Origin: Pampus argenteus
Lineage: Eukaryota; Chordata; Actinopteri; Scombriformes; Stromateidae
Assembly (NCBI GenBank): GCA_036937835.1
Contig: CM072877.1
Span: forward strand, 275,001 to 339,000
Reading direction: 5' to 3'
DNA length: 64,000 nt
Shown here: positions 58,959-64,000 of the stretch, piece by piece
How the letters are laid out: the number at the start of each line of letters is the position of its first letter
How positions within the stretch are numbered: the first letter of the stretch is position 1
Notes under the pieces: generated by a model
What the model saw: only the letters and a program-made list of their open reading frames with translations
Database searches by the model: none
What the model was told of the DNA's origin: nothing
Position numbers and translations under genes: made by a program

Positions 58959-59694
58959 TTTTCTGTGCTCTACGCAAACTGCAGAGGACGCTGCTGGCTC
59001 TTGTGTGCAGACAGAGCAAAGAGCGAACTTATTAGCTGCTTTTTCATTGGTGCCTCTTCAGAGTAAATTAATTTAACCAAACTTATATATAGACTCCAGT
59101 CACATCTATTTTCATGTCAAATAATATAGGTTACTAGATAACATTACATATTGTATGTCGCATGTCCATCATAATGTTCTTTACATTCATTAAAATGTCA
59201 ACATGATTAGAAAATATGTTTTTTTTGTAAATGAAAATACTGAAACAACAATCACAAAGCTTTTATCTTTGAAATGACCCCAGGTTGTCCTTTTCATAGG
59301 CTCTTTTGTTAAATTACATCATTTCTTAAAGCAACTAAAATCATTTCCTTCTTTGAGAAAAGAAAAAAACAACAACAAGCTCTGCACGTACCGTATTTTC
59401 AGGTAAGGTGAAAGAGAAAATATCTAAGAAAAAACAGGTATTTTTCTACACATAGCTTGTTGGGGTTAACTGTCAAAGGAACAAATTAAAAGACTAAAAC
59501 CATCACCTGTTGAATACTTCACAGGTACGTTTCAGAAGAGAACATTTAAATGTCGAATGTTTTAAGATGCCTTCCAGAGCCTGATATGATCTATACATAC
59601 GTTATTTACACATGTTGATCAAACGTGAAATAAAATACCCACAGAGGAGGAAACAGCGTCCTCTGCAGTTTGCATAGAGCAGTGAAAAAAAAAA

Positions 59695-59813
59695 AGCTTA
59701 CAGCACCTGGTATTCCCAGGCGGTCTCCCATCCAAGTACTAACCAGGCCCTAACCTGCTTAGCTTCCGAAATCAGACAAGATCGGGCGCGCTCAGGGTGG
59801 TGTGGCCGTAAGC
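59695..59813 (-). rRNA. 5S rRNA gene, type 1 (alpha-like)
   Basis: C44T and C36T, but with the ordinary TATAAATA upstream box, so a recombinant of alpha and common units. Confidence 0.95.
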
Positions 59814-60163
59814 GAAGGAAACAGACACACACAGGGTATTTATAGATGCCGTAACGCCACACTCTCTCACATGTGCGGTGATTGTATATGTCGATACTGA
59901 ATGGAAACACGACACCCTGACGATGACACAAAGTCAGCCAGTAACAGCTGTAACTGTGCGTTCCTCTCCAGGTCAACCTGTAGACATTATTACTTAATAC
60001 ACAGTCTATATCATTCTTCTTAATGTTGGGGGATTGTATGACTGGATTCAGAGGTTCTTGATCCCAAAATACGGTGATGTGTTAACCCTTTATCAATCGG
60101 AACAGACGATCGCGATGCTGTTGATCGACATGTATAAATACCCTGTGTGTGTCAGTTTCCTTG

Positions 60164-60282
60164 GCTTACGGCCATACCACCCTGAACGAGCCCGATCTCG
60201 TCTGATCTCGCAAGCTAACTAGGGTTGGGCCTGGTTAGTACTTGCATGGGAGACTGCCTGGGAATACCAGGTGCTGTAAGCC
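60164..60282 (+). rRNA. 5S rRNA gene, type 2
   Basis: C92T in box C. Confidence 0.9.
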
Positions 60283-61018
60283 TTTTCTGTGCTCTACGCA
60301 AACTGCAGAGGACGCTGCTGCCTCTTGTGTGCAGACAGAGCAAAGAGCGAACTTATTAGCTGCTTTTTCATTGGTGCCTCTTCAGAGTAAATTAATTTAA
60401 CCAAACTTATATATAGACTCCAGTCACATCTATTTTCATGTCAAATAATATAGGTTACTAGATAACATTACATATTGTATGTCGCATGTCCATCATAATG
60501 TTCTTTACATTCATTAAAATGTCAACATGATTAGAAAATATGTTTTTTTTGTAAATGAAAATACTGAAACAACAATCACAAAGCTTTTATCTTTGAAATG
60601 ACCCCAGGTTGTCCTTTTCATAGGCTCTTTTGTTAAATTACATCATTTCTTAAAGCAACTAAAATCATTTCCTTCTTTGAGAAAAGAAAAAAACAACAAC
60701 AAGCTCTGCACGTACCGTATTTTCAGGTAAGGTGAAAGAGAAAATATCTAAGAAAAAACAGGTATTTTTCTACACATAGCTTGTTGGGGTTAACTGTCAA
60801 AGGAACAAATTAAAAGACTAAAACCATCACCTGTTGAATACTTCACAGGTACGTTTCAGAAGAGAACATTTAAATGTCGAATGTTTTAAGATGCCTTCCA
60901 GAGCCTGATATGATCTATACATACGTTATTTACACATGTTGATCAAACGTGAAATAAAATACCCACAGAGGAGGAAACAGCGTCCTCTGCAGTTTGCATA
61001 GAGCAGTGAAAAAAAAAA

Positions 61019-61137
61019 AGCTTACAGCACCTGGTATTCCCAGGCGGTCTCCCATCCAAGTACTAACCAGGCCCTAACCTGCTTAGCTTCCGAGATCAGA
61101 CGAGATCGGGCGCGCTCAGGGTGGTGTGGCCATAAGC
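61019..61137 (-). rRNA. 5S rRNA gene, type 1
   Basis: C6T only, which turns a helix I C-G pair into a wobble. Confidence 0.95.
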
Positions 61138-61487
61138 GAAGGAAACAGACACACACAGGGTATTTATAGATGCCGTAACGCCACACTCTCTCACATGTGC
61201 GGTGATTGTATTTGTCGATACTGAATGGAAACACGACACCCTGACGATGACACAAAGTCAGCCAGTAACAGCTGTAACTGTGCGTTCCTCTCCAGGTCAA
61301 CCTGTAGACATTATTACTTAATACACAGTCTATATCATTCTTCTTAATGTTGGGTGATTGTATGACTGGAATCAGAGGTTCTTGATCCCAAAATACGGTG
61401 ATGTGTTAACCCTTTCTCAATCGGAACAGACGATCGCGATGCTGTTGATCGACATGTATAAATACCCTGTGTGTGTCAGTTTCCTTG

Positions 61488-61606
61488 GCTTACGGCCATA
61501 CCACCCTGAACGAGCCCGATCTCGTCTGATCTCGCAAGCTAACTAGGGTTGGGCCTGGTTAGTACTTGCATGGGAGACCGCCTGGGAATACCAGGTGCTG
61601 TAAGCC
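61488..61606 (+). rRNA. 5S rRNA gene, type 2
   Basis: Type-2 consensus copy. Confidence 0.9.
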
Positions 61607-62342
61607 TTTTCTGTGCTCTACGCAAACTGCAGAGGACGCTGCTGCCTCTTGTGTGCAGACAGAGCAAAGAGCGAACTTATTAGCTGCTTTTTCATTGGTG
61701 CCTCTTCAGAGTAAATTAGTTTAACCAAACTTATATATAGACCCCAGTCACATCTATTTTCATGTCAAATAATATAGGTTACTAGATAAGATTACATATT
61801 GTATGTCGCATGTCCATCATAATGTTCTTTACATTCATTAAAATGTCAACATGATTAGAAAATATGTTTTTCTTGTAAATGAAAATACTTAAACAACAAT
61901 CACAAAGCTTTTATCTTTGTAATTACCCCAGGTTGTCCTTTTCATAGGCTCTTTTGTTAAATTACATCATTTCTTAAAGCAACTAAAATCATTTCCTTCT
62001 TTGAGAAAAGAAAAAAACAACAACAAGCTCTGCACGTACCGTATTTTCAGGTAAGGGGAAAGAGAAAATATCTAAGAAAAAACAGGTATTTTTCTACACA
62101 TGGCTAGTTGGGGTTAACTGTCAAAGGAACAAATTAAAAGACTAAAACCATCACCTGTTGAATACTTCACAGGTACGTTTCAGAAGAGAACGTTTAAATG
62201 TCGTATGTTTTAAGATGCCTTCCAAAGCCTGATATGATCTATACATACGTTATTTACACATGTTGATCAAACGTGAAATAAAATACCCACAGAGGAGGAA
62301 ACAGCGTCCTCTGCAGTTTGCATAGAGCAGTAAAAAGAAAAA

Positions 62343-62461
62343 AGCTTACAGCACCTGGTATTCCCAGGTGGTCTCCCATCCAGGTACTAACCAGGCCCTA
62401 ACCTGCTTAGCTTCCTAGATCAGACGAGATCGGGCGCGCTCAGGGTGGTGTGGCCGTAAGC
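62343..62461 (-). rRNA. 5S rRNA gene, type 1
   Basis: C46A, T79C and G93A. The terminator tract is interrupted once by G on the plus strand. Confidence 0.93.
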
Positions 62462-62811
62462 GAAGGAAACAGACACACACAGGGTATTTATAGATGCCGT
62501 AACGCCACACTCTCTCACATGTGCGGTGATTGTATATGTCGACACTGAATGGAAACACGACACCCTGACGATGACACAAAGTCAGCCAGTAACAGCTGTA
62601 ACTGTGCGTTCCTCTCCAGGTCAACCTGTAGACATTATTACTTAATACACAGTCTATATCATTCTTCTTAATGTTGGGTGATTGTATGACTGGAATCAGA
62701 GGTTCTTGATCCCAAAATACGGTGATGTGTTAACCCTTTCTCAATCGGAACAGACGATCGCGATGCTGTTGATCGACATGTATAAATACCCTGTGTGTGT
62801 CAGTTTCCTTG

Positions 62812-62930
62812 GCTTACGGCCATACCACCCTGAACGAGCCCGATCTCGTCTGATCTCGCAAGCTAACTAGGGTTGGGCCTAGTTAGTACTTGCATGGGAG
62901 ACCGCCTGGGAATACCAGGTGCTGTAAGCC
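62812..62930 (+). rRNA. 5S rRNA gene, type 2
   Basis: G70A in the intermediate element. Confidence 0.9.
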
Positions 62931-63679
62931 TTTTCTGTGCTCTACGCAAACTGCAGAGGACGCTGCTGCCTCTTGTGTGCAGACAGAGCAAAGAGCGAAC
63001 TTATTAGCTCCTTTTTCATTGGTGCCTCTTCAGAGTAAATTAGTTTAACCAAACTTATATATAGACCCCAGTCACATCTATTTTCATGTCAAATAATATA
63101 GGTTACTAGATAAGATTACATATTGTATGTCGCATGTCCATCATAATGTTCTTTACATTCATTAAAATGTCAACATGATTAGAAAATATGTTTTTCTTGT
63201 AAATGAAAATACTGAAACAACAATCACAAAGCTTTTATCTTTGAAATGACCCCAGGTTGTCCTTTTCATAGGCTTTTTTGTTAAATTGCATCACTTCTTA
63301 AAGCAACTAAAATCATTTCCTTCTTTGAGAAAAGAAAAAAACAACAACAAGCTCTGCACGTACCGTATTTTCAGGTAATGGGAAAGAGAAAATATCTGAG
63401 AAAAAACAGGTATTTTTCTACACATGGCTTGTTGGGGTTAACTGTCAAAGGGACAAATTAAAAGACGAAAACCATCACCTGTTGAATACTTCACAGGTAC
63501 GTTTCAGAAGAGAACATTTAAATGTTGCATGTTTTAGGATGCCTTCCAGAGCCTGATATGATCTATACATACGTTATTTACACATGTTGATCAAACGTGA
63601 AATAAAATACCCACAGAGGAGGAAACAGCGTCCTCTGCAGTTTGCATAGAGCAGTAAAAAAAAGAAAAAAGAAAAAAAA

Positions 63680-63798
63680 AGCTTACAGCACCTGGTATTC
63701 CCAGGCGGTCTCCCATCCAAGTACTAACCAGGCCCTAACCTGCTTAGCTTCCGAGATCAGACGAGATCGGGCGCGCTCAGGGTGGTGTGGCCGTAAGC
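63680..63798 (-). rRNA. 5S rRNA gene, type 1
   Basis: Type-1 consensus. The terminator tract is broken by two G on the plus strand. Its plus-strand partner lies beyond the window. Confidence 0.94.
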
Positions 63799-64000
63799 TA
63801 AGGAAACAGACACACACAGGGTATTTATAGATGCCGTAACGCCACACTCTCTCACATGTGCGGTGATTGTATATGTCGATACTGAATGGAAACACGACAC
63901 CCTGACGATGACACAAAGTCAGCCAGTAACAGCTGTAACTGTGCGTTCCTCTCCAGGTCAACCTGTAGACATTATTACTTAATACACAGTCTATATCATT
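63799..64000. repeat. Truncated divergent spacer at window end
   Basis: First 202 bp of the 350-bp spacer of the last unit, including the TATA-like box of the minus gene. Nothing else is seen in it. Confidence 0.85.

Larger units (their letters stand above)
12963..64000. repeat. 5S rDNA tandem array, right block
   Basis: It continues the left block in the same phase after the LINE, with 39 minus genes and 38 plus genes. Unit lengths are 1,312-1,338 bp, mostly 1,322-1,328. Nearly all length change lies in the longer spacer or in three genes with 10-bp deletions. The window ends inside the divergent spacer of the last unit, before its plus gene. Confidence 0.97.

Overview
This is eukaryotic nuclear DNA: a long tandem array of 5S ribosomal RNA genes interrupted once by a full-length LINE retrotransposon. 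The 5S sequences are of vertebrate type, and the LINE proteins look like the L1/Tx1-like elements common in ray-finned fishes. A teleost or other fish is therefore the best guess; the species cannot be named from the sequence.

Array layout. A unit of about 1,325 bp recurs from base 1 to 7257 and from 12963 to the end, giving 44 units, some partial at the edges. Each unit holds two 5S genes back to back. A minus-strand gene (called type 1 here) and a plus-strand gene (type 2) are fired divergently from a 350-bp spacer. A second spacer of 731-750 bp separates each plus gene from the next minus gene. I find 44 minus genes, 43 complete plus genes and one 22-bp plus-gene end at the left edge. The two types differ at 10 fixed positions out of 119. 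Both have a TATAAATA-like box at -31 to -24, the internal A, IE and C boxes, and a T-tract terminator (10-15 T for type 1 when uninterrupted, only 4 T for type 2). The inverted duplication includes the 5' flank and about 45 bp of 3' flank with a small hairpin. Numbering of 5S positions is from the G of GCTTACGG as 1. In the gene entries, 'consensus' means the consensus of this window's own copies, not the vertebrate consensus.

Aberrations. One plus gene (5207-5565) carries 13 tandem copies of a 20-bp internal segment. Three genes lost 10 bp at the same slippage-prone spot. One minus gene has a 1-bp insertion in the promoter region. Between about 28.5 and 40.4 kb the array is organised as a 2,647-bp two-unit higher-order repeat.

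Mobile element. Bases 7258-12962 (minus strand) are a 5.7-kb L1-like LINE with intact ORF1 (coiled coil and RRM-like domain) and ORF2 (endonuclease, reverse transcriptase, Cys/His knuckle). It has a polyadenylation signal, an A-tail and a perfect 17-bp target site duplication. It sits in the long spacer and breaks no 5S gene.

No protein-coding gene of the host is seen. The recurring 60-150-codon frames in each unit are read from spacer and 5S DNA and are not considered genes.
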